Below, in pieces: positions 1-8,649 of a DNA stretch of 64,000 nucleotides. Origin of the DNA: Leisingera daeponensis (GTDB lineage: Bacteria > Pseudomonadota > Alphaproteobacteria > Rhodobacterales > Rhodobacteraceae). The stretch covers positions 620,001-684,000 of the forward strand of contig NZ_JAHVJA010000002.1 of NCBI RefSeq assembly GCF_019801465.1, in the 5' to 3' direction. Every line of letters starts with the position of its first letter. Position 1 is the first letter of the stretch. The notes under the pieces are model-generated. The model did not search any database. It was not told the origin of the DNA and saw only the letters and a program-made list of their open reading frames with translations. The position numbers and the translations under genes were made by a program.

Positions 1-1743
1 CTTGTCTTCGATGCCGATGGCATGGTGCACAGCGACACCGAGCGAGGCAATGCCACGATTGCCGTGCTGGGGCTGAACCGTGTCGGTCTGGTTCAGGCGC
101 GTCAGCGAGTGATGACCACGTTCAAAGCTTTGGCAGAGCCGTTTATGGCGGGACGGGATACCTCGGACGAGAACCTGGACCGGCTGATGAAGATGGCCGA
201 GGACGATGCGCCTTATGCCGGCATGATCCGCCAAGCGTTGTCGCGGGAAGAGGAAATGCGCGCTCTGCTGGATTCGCTTGAGGCCGTCGCGCCCGCCAGA
301 AAACCGGGCAAGGTCACCAAGTCGCGGCTGAAACGGGCGAAAGCGGAGTCGAAGAGCTACACCAGCCGGATGTCGGACTATTCGCTGGACACCCAAGAGG
401 GCCGGCAGAAGTTCAAGTCGCAGCAACGTTTCATCGAACGGATGACGATCCACAATATCCGGGCGATCCGCGATCTGGAGATCGATTTCGGCCAGCAGTC
501 GCACGGACCGACTCCCTGGCTGATGCTTCTGGGCGAGAACGGCACCGGCAAGAGTACCGTTTTGCAGGCCATCGCGCTGGTGGTGTCGGGCCATGACCAG
601 GTGCACAACCTGCTGAAAAGCGGGCGGCTTGATCCGGCAACGCTGGTGCGCTACCGCTGCCAGTCGGGCCGGGTCACGGTCAAGCTGAGCGGATTTCCCA
701 AGCCCCATGAACTGATCGTCTATCGCGACCGGCTGGAATTCCACAGCCCGCACGGACAGGTCATGACCCTGACGGCTGACGGTTCGGCCTCAGGCGAAGG
801 CTGGGAGGCGCAAACGCTGGTCCTGGGCTACGGCGCGACGCGTCTGCTGCCGCGAAAGGAGAGGTCCGAGACGGGGGAGAAGTTTTCGCGGGTCGAGAAC
901 CTGTTCGACGCCTTTGTCCCACTGATCGACGCGCAGACATGGCTGATGGGGCTGGACGGCAAGACCTTTGACGAAACCGCAATTGTGCTGAAGGATCTGC
1001 TGGCGCTCGATGAGGCGTCGGAGCTGATCCGCGACCAGGGGCAAGTCTGGGTGCGTGATGGCAACAGCAAGACCGCGCTGAAGGACCTGAGCGACGGTTA
1101 CCAGACCATCGTGGCGGTCACCGTCGATCTGCTGGAGGTATTGTCGCGGATCTGGCCCAACCTGACAGAGGCGGAAGGCGTCGTTCTGATCGACGAGATC
1201 GACGCCCACCTGCACCCGACCTGGCAGATGGAGATCGTCGGCAGCCTGCGCAAGGCCCTGCCCGGCGTGCAATACATCACCACCACGCATCAGCCGCTCT
1301 GCCTGCGCGGTCTGACCAGGGGCGAAGTGGTGGTCATGCAGCGCGGTGAAGACGGGCTAGTCGAGCCGCTGACCGACCTGCCCTCGCCGGAGGATTTCCG
1401 CGTCGACCAGCTGCTGACCTCGGATTTTTTCGGGCTGCGCTCGACCGTGGACCCCGAGGTCGAGGCGCTGTTCGACACCTATTACGCGCTGCTCGCGCTC
1501 GACACGCGCACGCCAGAACAGGAGGCCGAACTGGCCCGGTTGCAGGACGAACTAAAAGACCGCCGCTACCTGGGCAATACCCAGCGCGAGACCCTGTTCT
1601 ACGAGGCTATCGACGCGATGCTGGCCAAACGGAAAACTGGCGAAAGGCGATCCCCGGAAAACCTGCGCAGCGAGGCGGTCGAACAGGTCAGCAGCATGTG
1701 GAAGCAGGTCCTGGCCGAGGAGGAGGGCGGGAAACCGTTATGA
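1..1743 (+). CDS. PtuA-like AAA-family ATPase (5' end outside the window)
   Basis: ATPase subunit of a Septu-like anti-phage pair. The reading frame is open to the left edge, so the true start is probably upstream; the first ATG in view is at 22. A P-loop GENGTGKST lies at window residues 178-186, and a Walker B with D398 and E399 is followed by HLHPTW, as in ABC/SMC-like OLD and PtuA ATPases. About 170 residues precede the P-loop, longer than in compact PtuA proteins. The stop overlaps the start of the next gene (ATGA), an HNH partner, which is the main reason for the Septu call. The nucleotide-sensing role is inferred from the family. A retron-type Septu with an upstream RT cannot be excluded because the upstream DNA is missing. 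Confidence 0.8.
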   Translation, partial: LVFDADGMVHSDTERGNATIAVLGLNRVGLVQARQRVMTTFKALAEPFMAGRDTSDENLDRLMKMAEDDAPYAGMIRQALSREEEMRALLDSLEAVAPARKPGKVTKSRLKRAKAESKSYTSRMSDYSLDTQEGRQKFKSQQRFIERMTIHNIRAIRDLEIDFGQQSHGPTPWLMLLGENGTGKSTVLQAIALVVSGHDQVHNLLKSGRLDPATLVRYRCQSGRVTVKLSGFPKPHELIVYRDRLEFHSPHGQVMTLTADGSASGEGWEAQTLVLGYGATRLLPRKERSETGEKFSRVENLFDAFVPLIDAQTWLMGLDGKTFDETAIVLKDLLALDEASELIRDQGQVWVRDGNSKTALKDLSDGYQTIVAVTVDLLEVLSRIWPNLTEAEGVVLIDEIDAHLHPTWQMEIVGSLRKALPGVQYITTTHQPLCLRGLTRGEVVVMQRGEDGLVEPLTDLPSPEDFRVDQLLTSDFFGLRSTVDPEVEALFDTYYALLALDTRTPEQEAELARLQDELKDRRYLGNTQRETLFYEAIDAMLAKRKTGERRSPENLRSEAVEQVSSMWKQVLAEEEGGKPL

Positions 1744-2714
1744 TCAAGGTGCCGCGCGATCCGACACTGCCCGATCTGCCGGTCTACACCCGGCAGAATT
1801 CAAAGGCGCTGGATGGCACCAAGATCACCAAATACGACCAGGAAAAGGAAAAGGCGATTGCCTTCTTCACCGACCCGGCCAACTACGAAAATGACGAGAA
1901 GAAGACCAAGAAGTCGTTCAAGTTCGTGGTCTACAAGAACGACGGGCTGGTGGCGCTTCTGGAAAAGACCTTTGGCAAGAAGTGCGCCTACTGCGAAAGC
2001 AATTTCGCCGCGGTTACGCCGAGCGACATCGAACATTTCCGCCCGAAATCGGCAATCAAGATCGACGCCGGAGAGCTGAAACCCGGCTATTTCTGGTTGG
2101 CCGGAGACTGGACGAACTTGTTGATTTCCTGCCCCGATTGCAACCGGTCGCGCACCCATGAGGTGCCGGGGCAAAGCGCCGGGGTTGTGCTGGGCAAGGC
2201 CACGCAATTTCCGCTGGCGGACGAGGCCACGCGGGTACGCGCCCCCGCGGATTCACTCGCCGCAGAGGAGGCTGTGCGGCTGTTGATTGACCCCTGCGTC
2301 GAAGATCCCGAGGATCACCTGGAATTCGACCTGGACGGCAATGTCCGGGCGCGGATCAGGAACGGCGTGCCGAGCGACAAGGGCGCGGTGTCAATCGATG
2401 TCTACGCGCTGCGCCGCAAGGCGCTGGTAGAGGCGCGGAAGGCGGCGCTGCTCGATCTGGAGTTCTCGATAGAAGAACTGACCGACCTGGTGATCCAGAA
2501 CAACCGGATGCACGAAGATGGCGTTGCCCCCGATATGATCGAGCGCAACAAGACCCAGATTGCTCGATGCATGAAGCGGCTGGCGGGCCTGTTCGATGAC
2601 AATGCGGAGTACCTGGCGGCGAAGCATGATTGGCTGCGCGCACGGAACGAGGCCGGGGCATTTGCCCTGCTCGGCGATTTCGGGATCGACCCGATGGACC
2701 TGATCGCCGCCTGA
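1740..2714 (+). CDS. PtuB-like HNH endonuclease (TIGR02646-type)
   Basis: Nuclease partner of the preceding ATPase, 324 residues. Two CxxC zinc knuckles (C82/C85 and C131/C134) bracket the DIEHFRPK motif with H99, the expected HNH metal and catalytic layout; the second knuckle continues CNRSRTH. The ATG at 1740 overlaps the ATPase stop by four bases, which implies translational coupling. The longer frame starting at 1698 would run inside the ATPase gene and is not needed. In the Septu family the ATPase holds the nuclease in check and DNA is cut on phage infection; that activity is inferred here. Confidence 0.8.
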   Translation: MIKVPRDPTLPDLPVYTRQNSKALDGTKITKYDQEKEKAIAFFTDPANYENDEKKTKKSFKFVVYKNDGLVALLEKTFGKKCAYCESNFAAVTPSDIEHFRPKSAIKIDAGELKPGYFWLAGDWTNLLISCPDCNRSRTHEVPGQSAGVVLGKATQFPLADEATRVRAPADSLAAEEAVRLLIDPCVEDPEDHLEFDLDGNVRARIRNGVPSDKGAVSIDVYALRRKALVEARKAALLDLEFSIEELTDLVIQNNRMHEDGVAPDMIERNKTQIARCMKRLAGLFDDNAEYLAAKHDWLRARNEAGAFALLGDFGIDPMDLIAA

Positions 2715-2824
2715 GGCCCGCGTTTCAAGGTGGCCAGTCAGGCAAATGCGCCTGTCAATACGCGGTGCAGGCAGCTCCACCGGGCCACCGGAACTCTGAA
2801 AGGGACCAAGACCAAAACGATTGC

Positions 2825-3247
2825 GTGAAGCTGGTAGTTTTGGCGCATCTCGCGGTGGCCTTTGCCCCCCTCATCACCTTCCTGCTGAAGCTAGGGGTCG
2901 AGGACATCAATTCCGATTTTGACGCCCTGATCCAGACCGCGGTGGTTCTGGTGGCCCTTTCCGTTCTCGTTGGCGCGACCGGCAAGTTCCAAAGCCTCAG
3001 ATCCGTCGGGCCGGGGACGTGGGTGTTCCTCATCCTGTCCGAGCTAGCGACGAGCGTGTCGTGGCTGTGCCATTCCCGCGCAATGCATTTGGGCGAGGCG
3101 TCGCGGGTCGCGCCGGCGGACAACCTGAGCGTGGTCTTCGGGGCGCCGATCGCGGCGGTGTTGCTGGGCGAGCGGCTGTCGGCCATGGGTTGGTTGGGCG
3201 CGGGGCTGATCGCGGCCAGTGCGGTGCTGGTTGCGGCAGCGCCATGA
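2825..3247 (+). CDS. Small EamA/DMT-family membrane protein (single domain)
   Basis: A 140-residue protein with about five hydrophobic segments that matches one EamA (DUF6) domain. This is the length of the single-domain EamA proteins rather than the usual 300-residue duplicated transporters. Recognisable blocks are LLKLGVEDINSDF near the N-terminus and VVFGAPIAAVLLGE near the C-terminus. GTG at 2825 gives the family length; an earlier ATG in this frame (2630) would run through the PtuB gene. I see no strong ribosome binding site. The substrate is unknown. Single-domain members probably work as dimers. Confidence 0.6.
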   Translation: MKLVVLAHLAVAFAPLITFLLKLGVEDINSDFDALIQTAVVLVALSVLVGATGKFQSLRSVGPGTWVFLILSELATSVSWLCHSRAMHLGEASRVAPADNLSVVFGAPIAAVLLGERLSAMGWLGAGLIAASAVLVAAAP

Positions 3248-3786
3248 ACGGCCCGCATCTGATCGTAGCAGGCCGCTTCAGATCAGCCCCCGTGGCGACA
3301 AAGTTCATATGCCGTGACGATATCGGCAGCGGCGGTGACTTTTTTCATCACCGACCAACAAGAACCACTGGGGTGATTTGGTGAGCGCGGTGCGCAACAA
3401 ATAGCATCAAACCCCAGTAGGCTCTTGCCGTTACCGTCTTCGAAGCGCTTGATGACGTGTCCCGTTTTGAAGTCCGCAGCGCTGCCTTCCTGCCAAATGG
3501 CCGTTTGCCGAACTGGAACGGCCATCTGACAATTTTGCTTAGATGTCTCCATTGAGCGCGGACTTGCCCTCGCGGGGGTCGCGCCTGGTCTGCGAGTACA
3601 TTCGACCGGTGCCAGCCCGAAGCGGTCATTGATCCTAGTGCGAGTTGCAGCCGCGCGGGTTCCCCGAACCGGCCGTTCGTCCTCTGCGCAGCATATTGTT
3701 CCCGAAGGAGACACTCAGTACGTGCTAAGCCGCAGTTGATACGCCCAACCTGAATGACGAGTTTAGGATGAGCCAGCCAGTCTATC
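3248..3786. other. Intergenic stretch without a supported gene
   Basis: About 540 bases between the EamA-like gene and the next small ORF. Open frames exist on the minus strand (3283-3714 and 3348-3797), but their composition is arginine- and cysteine-rich, they overlap each other, and I recognise no family. No tRNA-like fold or long repeat was seen. It may be eroded coding DNA. Confidence 0.4.
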
Positions 3787-4020
3787 GTGCTCCGCAAAGC
3801 GCTCCGCGAACTTTTTTGGCTCGTCCGTGATCCTACCTCAAAACGGATAGATCGACTGGTTCGGATCGCAGATCACCTTGAAGCTCATGCATACTGCATA
3901 GACGAACGGCTAGTATTCGGCGAGAGTGATTTCGAACCGATGGCAGATGACAGTCTAGCCGAATGCTGCAGAGATAAAGCCATGCAACAACTAACCGGGC
4001 CGGAACCATACGATGTCTGA
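3787..4020 (+). CDS. Hypothetical 77-residue protein upstream of the Mrr-like gene
   Basis: A short ORF with a GTG start whose stop lies inside the first codons of the Mrr-like gene (overlap 4013-4020). That arrangement fits translational coupling and is the main support. The product is charged and acidic (for example GESDFEPMADD) with no signal peptide or membrane segment, and I recognise no family. It could be an antitoxin-like or accessory protein of the nuclease, or a chance ORF. Confidence 0.35.
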   Translation: MLRKALRELFWLVRDPTSKRIDRLVRIADHLEAHAYCIDERLVFGESDFEPMADDSLAECCRDKAMQQLTGPEPYDV

Positions 4021-5227
4021 CAAGGTGCCGGATCCGAGCACCTCAGCGGAAACTCCGTCCGATGCTGAGCTCGACATGGTGGTCACTGGCCTGCAGCGTT
4101 CGTTACAAGAGTGGGCAACCCGTCACGAGCTGTGGTTCGACTGCGGCTTCCAGTCATATGCCGAGCGGGTCGGCGGAGAGCCTGGGGATTTCCCCGTCGT
4201 CACGGTCCTGCACTTCGACGGGGACCTCGGACGCGCGCTCGATGGCGATTTCCATGGTCTCGACATGGAGTTCTTCGATCTGCTCGAGCGACAGGGCTTC
4301 TGGTATGAGCGTAACGACAGTGCCAGCGCCCATATATATCCAAAGGACAGCAGCCCGTTATTCCAGCCGTTTCTCGACCGTGAGAAGTGGCAGTGGGTAT
4401 GCGGGCTGGTTAAGCCGGACGTCGCAGACGTGTACGAAGAGTTGTATTCGTACTTCGCGAAGCGCCCGGAGGATCTCCACCGCCTCACTTGGCGCGAATT
4501 TGAGACGCTACTATTCCGAATTTTCCAGGCTCAAGGGTTCACTTGCGAGCTAGGCCCAGGCTCGAATGACGGGGGCATTGACGTCCGCGTGCTCCAGCGG
4601 GACCCACTGGGCGACATACTGACGCTGGTCCAGGCTAAGCGCTACGCTCCTAGGAACAAGATCGACCTGTCGGCAGTAGCGGCGCTGCATGGCGTCGCAG
4701 ACGTCGAAGCTGCCCAGAAGAGCATGTTCGTCACGACCTCCGACTACCTTCCTTCGGCACGAAAGTTCGCCGGACGGACCCGCATCCCAATGAAGCTAAC
4801 GACCTCAGCCGATGTCAGAGAATGGTGCCAGGACGCCAGCGCCGGGATCGTCCGCGATAAGTCGAAACTGGTAACACCCCAAGCGGTCTCTTCGCTGCTT
4901 CAGAGCCTCACTTTTAAGGATCCCCGCATTGTCCACGCGCACACAGGCTACTCTGTCCTCACCAACCAGTTCGCGATCATCCTTAAGGAGACTAAGCATG
5001 CAGCGCTCCTGATGGCGATCCCTGCGCGAACCATCTCGGACGATGGTTATGGGCAGAGGGGCAGCGAGATTCCCGAGATCGGCCCCGCGTGCCTCGATCG
5101 TCTGACAACGGATACCGTCTTCCGCGCAAAACGGTCCAACCGCAACGGAGAGGTAAGCTACTGGGATGGCCGGAATTTGTATTCGGCATGGGATGGGGCT
5201 CCCGCGCTCTTCGATTTCTGCGATTAG
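4013..5227 (+). CDS. Mrr-type restriction endonuclease-like protein
   Basis: A 404-residue protein with a central Mrr-cat (PD-(D/E)xK) domain at about residues 155-270. Signature blocks are a helix with TWREFETLLFRIF, then NDGGIDV with D190, then QAKRY with Q207 and K209, giving the D...QxK catalytic set of Mrr enzymes. Mrr family members act as type IV-like restriction enzymes on modified DNA, so the role is likely defence. The N-terminal 150 residues and the C-terminal 130 residues match nothing I know and may decide target recognition. No methyltransferase lies alongside, which fits a type IV or stand-alone nuclease. Confidence 0.75.
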   Translation: MSDKVPDPSTSAETPSDAELDMVVTGLQRSLQEWATRHELWFDCGFQSYAERVGGEPGDFPVVTVLHFDGDLGRALDGDFHGLDMEFFDLLERQGFWYERNDSASAHIYPKDSSPLFQPFLDREKWQWVCGLVKPDVADVYEELYSYFAKRPEDLHRLTWREFETLLFRIFQAQGFTCELGPGSNDGGIDVRVLQRDPLGDILTLVQAKRYAPRNKIDLSAVAALHGVADVEAAQKSMFVTTSDYLPSARKFAGRTRIPMKLTTSADVREWCQDASAGIVRDKSKLVTPQAVSSLLQSLTFKDPRIVHAHTGYSVLTNQFAIILKETKHAALLMAIPARTISDDGYGQRGSEIPEIGPACLDRLTTDTVFRAKRSNRNGEVSYWDGRNLYSAWDGAPALFDFCD

Positions 5228-5470
5228 CCAGGGAAAGATTGGTTCAGCCCAAAGCGGCCGCATGCCTGGTGACCCGCTTGGCGGGCCAGCACATGCAGGT
5301 CGGGCGGAGAGCGGAAGTTCGCCTCGGCCTGCCATTATTATCTCGGAAACGGCAGACCGGAAATTTTCCATCTTCGACCAAACCATCCCAAGAAAACCCT
5401 TCGGAGTGTCCCCGGGATCATTTACGACCCGAAGCGACTGATCTACTCTCACCTCAAAATTGCAAAGCAG
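5228..5470. promoter_or_regulatory. Leader of the SIR2-HerA-RT operon
   Basis: This gap of 243 bases must carry the promoter of the operon unless it is read through from the Mrr-like gene. The SIR2 frame is open upstream of its GTG start back to about 5269, and the peptide just before the start looks protein-like (IIYDPKRLIYSHLKIAK). No ATG, GTG or TTG lies in that stretch. Either the start is non-standard or the segment is an old coding end. It is also a candidate place for a template RNA of the RT. Confidence 0.35.
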
Positions 5471-6820
5471 GTGTATGAGTTGGCCAATTTCTGGGACGGA
5501 GAGCCTGAAGGCAAAAAGGAACTATTGCGTCTGTTGACACGCGAGGGCAAGTGGCTGCGATGGGAGGGTGAAAAGGAAGACCCGGAAGATTCGAGCAAGA
5601 AACCCAAGGCCGGATGCAAGGATCAGGTCGAAGAGGCCCTCTTGTCGGCGCTGCATTCAACCAATGTCGTGGTCCTGTTGGGGTCTGGGGCGTCTTTCTC
5701 GGCCAAGAACAAGGGAGGGCAGAACGCGCCGGGGATGTGGCATCTCTGGCAGGCGGTCAAGAATGGCTGCGGCGAGGCTGCCTTCAACGATATCGCGAAC
5801 TCCGTGATCGGACATGTGCCGACAGAGGGTGAAGAAAACATCGAAGCCTTGCTCAGTTTGTGCAAGATGTCCATCGAATTGCTGGAGGTTCGGGTCGAAA
5901 AGAATGCCGCCTCTCTTGACCGCGCCAGGCTGAAACAACTGAAAGATTTTGTGGCTACCGCAGAACGTGAAATTCTGGCGCAGGTCGATTTCGTGAGCAA
6001 CGTCACAGAGCTTCCTGCGCATACCAAGTTTCTCCGCAAGTTCGCCAGACGATCCTCGGAGAAGCCCAGAGTAAAGCTGTTCACCACCAATTACGATCTG
6101 TGCATTGAGACGGCAGGCCTACGCTTGGGTGTCGTGCTGGTAGACGGATTTTCCCACAGTGCCGAACAGTGGTTCAACCGCGATCATTTCGACTACGACA
6201 TCGTGCGGCGGGTCGCTTCCAGCACAAAGGCTGACTACCTCGATGGCGTGTTTCACCTCTACAAGTTGCACGGGTCAGTGGATTGGCGACGACGGGCCGA
6301 TGAGGTTGTTATCCGTAGCGTCGATGACACCGGCGAAGATCGTAGGCCAGTCCTGATCTATCCTCGCTCTTCCAAGTACCAGGAGGCGTTCGAAAGTCCG
6401 TATCTCGATATGTTCGCGGCGTTGCAGGCAGCCTTGCGGGAACCAGACACCACTTTGATCGTCTCCGGTTTCGGTTTTGCCGATGATCATATCAGCGCCC
6501 CGATCTGGTCAGCCATCGAAACAAACCTGTCGATTAGACTGATCCTTTGCGACTCCTGTTTTGTGCCGCACTCAAGAAGAGACCATGAGCCCGAACTGCC
6601 GCTTGAACAGGAAAAACAAGAAATCGAACTCGATCTTGAACGACAAATGCAACATCAAAAACGTTTGGCTCGGCTTGTACAGCAAGGCGATACCCGCATC
6701 ACGATGCTAAACGGCCGTTTCGAAGACATGGCGGATGCCTTGCCAATGATATCCGGCAAGACGGATCGCCAGCTCTTGAAGGACCGGCTTGAGACGCTCC
6801 GTGAGGAAGGTCGTGCATGA
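5471..6820 (+). CDS. SIR2-domain protein (NADase-type defence effector)
   Basis: A 449-residue protein of the SIR2_2-like class found in anti-phage systems. The NAD-binding fold shows GSGASFS at residues 71-77, TTNYD with N207 and D209, and LHGSVDW with H267, the usual catalytic Asn/His pair; SGFGFADDHI follows later. These proteins typically destroy NAD+ on infection, and when paired with HerA they form the Sir2-HerA (Nezha) defence complex. The stop overlaps the HerA start (ATGA). The GTG start at 5471 is the only standard start before the fold, but the frame is open further upstream. The highly charged C-terminus (about 370-449) may be the assembly surface. Confidence 0.85.
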   Translation: MYELANFWDGEPEGKKELLRLLTREGKWLRWEGEKEDPEDSSKKPKAGCKDQVEEALLSALHSTNVVVLLGSGASFSAKNKGGQNAPGMWHLWQAVKNGCGEAAFNDIANSVIGHVPTEGEENIEALLSLCKMSIELLEVRVEKNAASLDRARLKQLKDFVATAEREILAQVDFVSNVTELPAHTKFLRKFARRSSEKPRVKLFTTNYDLCIETAGLRLGVVLVDGFSHSAEQWFNRDHFDYDIVRRVASSTKADYLDGVFHLYKLHGSVDWRRRADEVVIRSVDDTGEDRRPVLIYPRSSKYQEAFESPYLDMFAALQAALREPDTTLIVSGFGFADDHISAPIWSAIETNLSIRLILCDSCFVPHSRRDHEPELPLEQEKQEIELDLERQMQHQKRLARLVQQGDTRITMLNGRFEDMADALPMISGKTDRQLLKDRLETLREEGRA

Positions 6821-8649
6821 GCGAACCTGCCTCGCTGATCGACCCGTCCAAGCGCCTCGGAACCGTCACTCGAGTGACTGCCAGTGCTGTGGATCTCACC
6901 TTACCAAATGCTCTTGCTGCCCTAGGGCGGCGCGGGTTAGCAAAAGGTTCTGTGGGTGATTTCGTGTTTGTCGATTGTGACCGCTCAGCGATCTTGGGGC
7001 GCGTGACGGAGGTTGGCATTCCAGACAGGCAGCGAAACATCCTTGAGCACCAGATCGAAACCGACCCCACGGTAGAGCCGCAGGGCCGCGTCCAACTGTT
7101 GGCGACTGTTAGTAAAACCACTCGGAAAGTGACGCGCGGTATCAATACTCAGCCAAGGGTCGGTGATGGCGTCTATCTCGCAGAAGGCGGGGCGCTGTCC
7201 AATTCCATCAAGGATGCCCTCGAAGGCGACGTGAAGCGGGATGGCGGGCGGTTGCTCGTTGAGTTGGGGCACCTATCAGGGTTGGACGATGCCGCCCTCA
7301 GCGTTCCTCCGGAGAAATTGTTCGGCCGTCATTGCGGAGTATTTGGTGCGACTGGCGGGGGTAAGAGCTGGACGGTTTCTCGCCTCGTCAATGAGATCGT
7401 GCGTATAGGTGGGAAGTGTATTCTGTTCGATCCAACGGGAGAGTTCGCAGGAAAGGTGGCCACCGCAAGGGAGTTTGAATTCTCTAATGACCAAGCCGCC
7501 GAAGGTCGCTTGGTCAGGTTTCCGAGCGAGAAACTGTCCGAACTAGACTTGAACGCCCTTCTCCGGCCAACCGGGCAAAGCCAAGGCCCCACTCTTCGGA
7601 GTGCGATTATCAGCTTGAGACTGGCTCGCCTGCTATTGGCAGACCCAGAGAGATTTCCACAGCATGCTGTCGAAGGCAGCGATGCTCTTCAAATTGAAGT
7701 TCAACACAACAACCAAACGGTCGGGTTCATCCACCTAGACGAGAACAAAACTGTTGCGAAAGCAAACCAGCAGAGGAAACCGCTCGGTCGCGTTCAGCTG
7801 ATGCTTGCCGATCAGTTGGCGGCAGATGACTGTGATTTCGATCTCAAAGTGCTATCAAACCAAATTGGCAAAGAATGCCTGTTCCCGGCGAACGCGGACG
7901 GAACATTTGGCGGGGTGGACTCGAAGCAAGTAGGTTACAACAATACCTTGGTTATTCGGATCGAGACGCTTTTAAACTCCCCTGATATGTCATGTTTCTT
8001 TTCTCAAGACGGCTTGGACATATGTGCAGAAATAGAGGAATTTCTCGATGATCCACATGCAAGGGCTTTGGTGCTTTCGTTCGAAAACGTGAGTTTTAAA
8101 CATAATGCGCGTGAGTTGCTCCTAAACGCTCTTGGGCGCTATCTGCTTGGGATCGCACGGCAGGGGCGTTTTCGGCAAAATCCGCTTGTTTGCCTCTTGG
8201 ACGAAGCTCACCAGTTCATTGGCCGATCGGTCGGGGACGACCAGAGTAGCGTAAATCTCGATGCCTTTGGTCTTATCGCCAAGGAAGGCAGGAAATACGG
8301 TCTGACCACCGTTGTCGCGACCCAGCGCCCCAGAGATGTGCCGCAGGATGTTCTCAGTCAGCTTGGAACCTTATTTGTTCATAGGCTTACCAATGAGCGG
8401 GACCGGGAAACCATTGAAAGGGCATGCGGTGAACTTGATCGCAGCGCCGCTGCCTTTATCCCATCTCTATCACAGGGCGAGGCAATCATTGTCGGCCCCG
8501 ATTTACCTGCACCGTTGCCGATCATGATGAGCAAACCCGAAAAAGGTCAGCAACCAGAAAGCCACGGCCCAAAGTATCAGGAATTTTGGGGCGAACCTGA
8601 AGCAGTCTCATTGATCGAAGATTTTGATCAAAATAGCAGGAAGCATTGA
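6817..8649 (+). CDS. HerA-like hexameric ATPase/translocase (DUF87)
   Basis: A 610-residue HerA/FtsK-like motor. An N-terminal HAS-barrel-like region (about 10-160) precedes a P-loop GATGGGKS at 177-184. The Walker B LLDEAHQF has D462 and E463, followed by ATQRPRD and an LTNERDRE segment typical of the HerA sensor and arginine-finger region. It starts inside the SIR2 stop and its own TGA overlaps the RT start, so all three genes should be made together. In the known Sir2-HerA systems the ATPase ring assembles with SIR2 and regulates or powers NAD depletion. The coupling to an RT here is the unusual part. Confidence 0.88.
   Translation: MSEPASLIDPSKRLGTVTRVTASAVDLTLPNALAALGRRGLAKGSVGDFVFVDCDRSAILGRVTEVGIPDRQRNILEHQIETDPTVEPQGRVQLLATVSKTTRKVTRGINTQPRVGDGVYLAEGGALSNSIKDALEGDVKRDGGRLLVELGHLSGLDDAALSVPPEKLFGRHCGVFGATGGGKSWTVSRLVNEIVRIGGKCILFDPTGEFAGKVATAREFEFSNDQAAEGRLVRFPSEKLSELDLNALLRPTGQSQGPTLRSAIISLRLARLLLADPERFPQHAVEGSDALQIEVQHNNQTVGFIHLDENKTVAKANQQRKPLGRVQLMLADQLAADDCDFDLKVLSNQIGKECLFPANADGTFGGVDSKQVGYNNTLVIRIETLLNSPDMSCFFSQDGLDICAEIEEFLDDPHARALVLSFENVSFKHNARELLLNALGRYLLGIARQGRFRQNPLVCLLDEAHQFIGRSVGDDQSSVNLDAFGLIAKEGRKYGLTTVVATQRPRDVPQDVLSQLGTLFVHRLTNERDRETIERACGELDRSAAAFIPSLSQGEAIIVGPDLPAPLPIMMSKPEKGQQPESHGPKYQEFWGEPEAVSLIEDFDQNSRKH

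Noticed and set aside
3283-3797. Two overlapping minus-strand ORFs of 143 and 149 codons
   Set aside because: Arginine- and cysteine-rich composition, mutual overlap, no recognisable family and no ribosome binding site.
5089-5478. Plus-strand ORF of 129 codons across the end of the Mrr-like gene
   Set aside because: Runs in another frame of the nuclease gene and has shadow-like composition.
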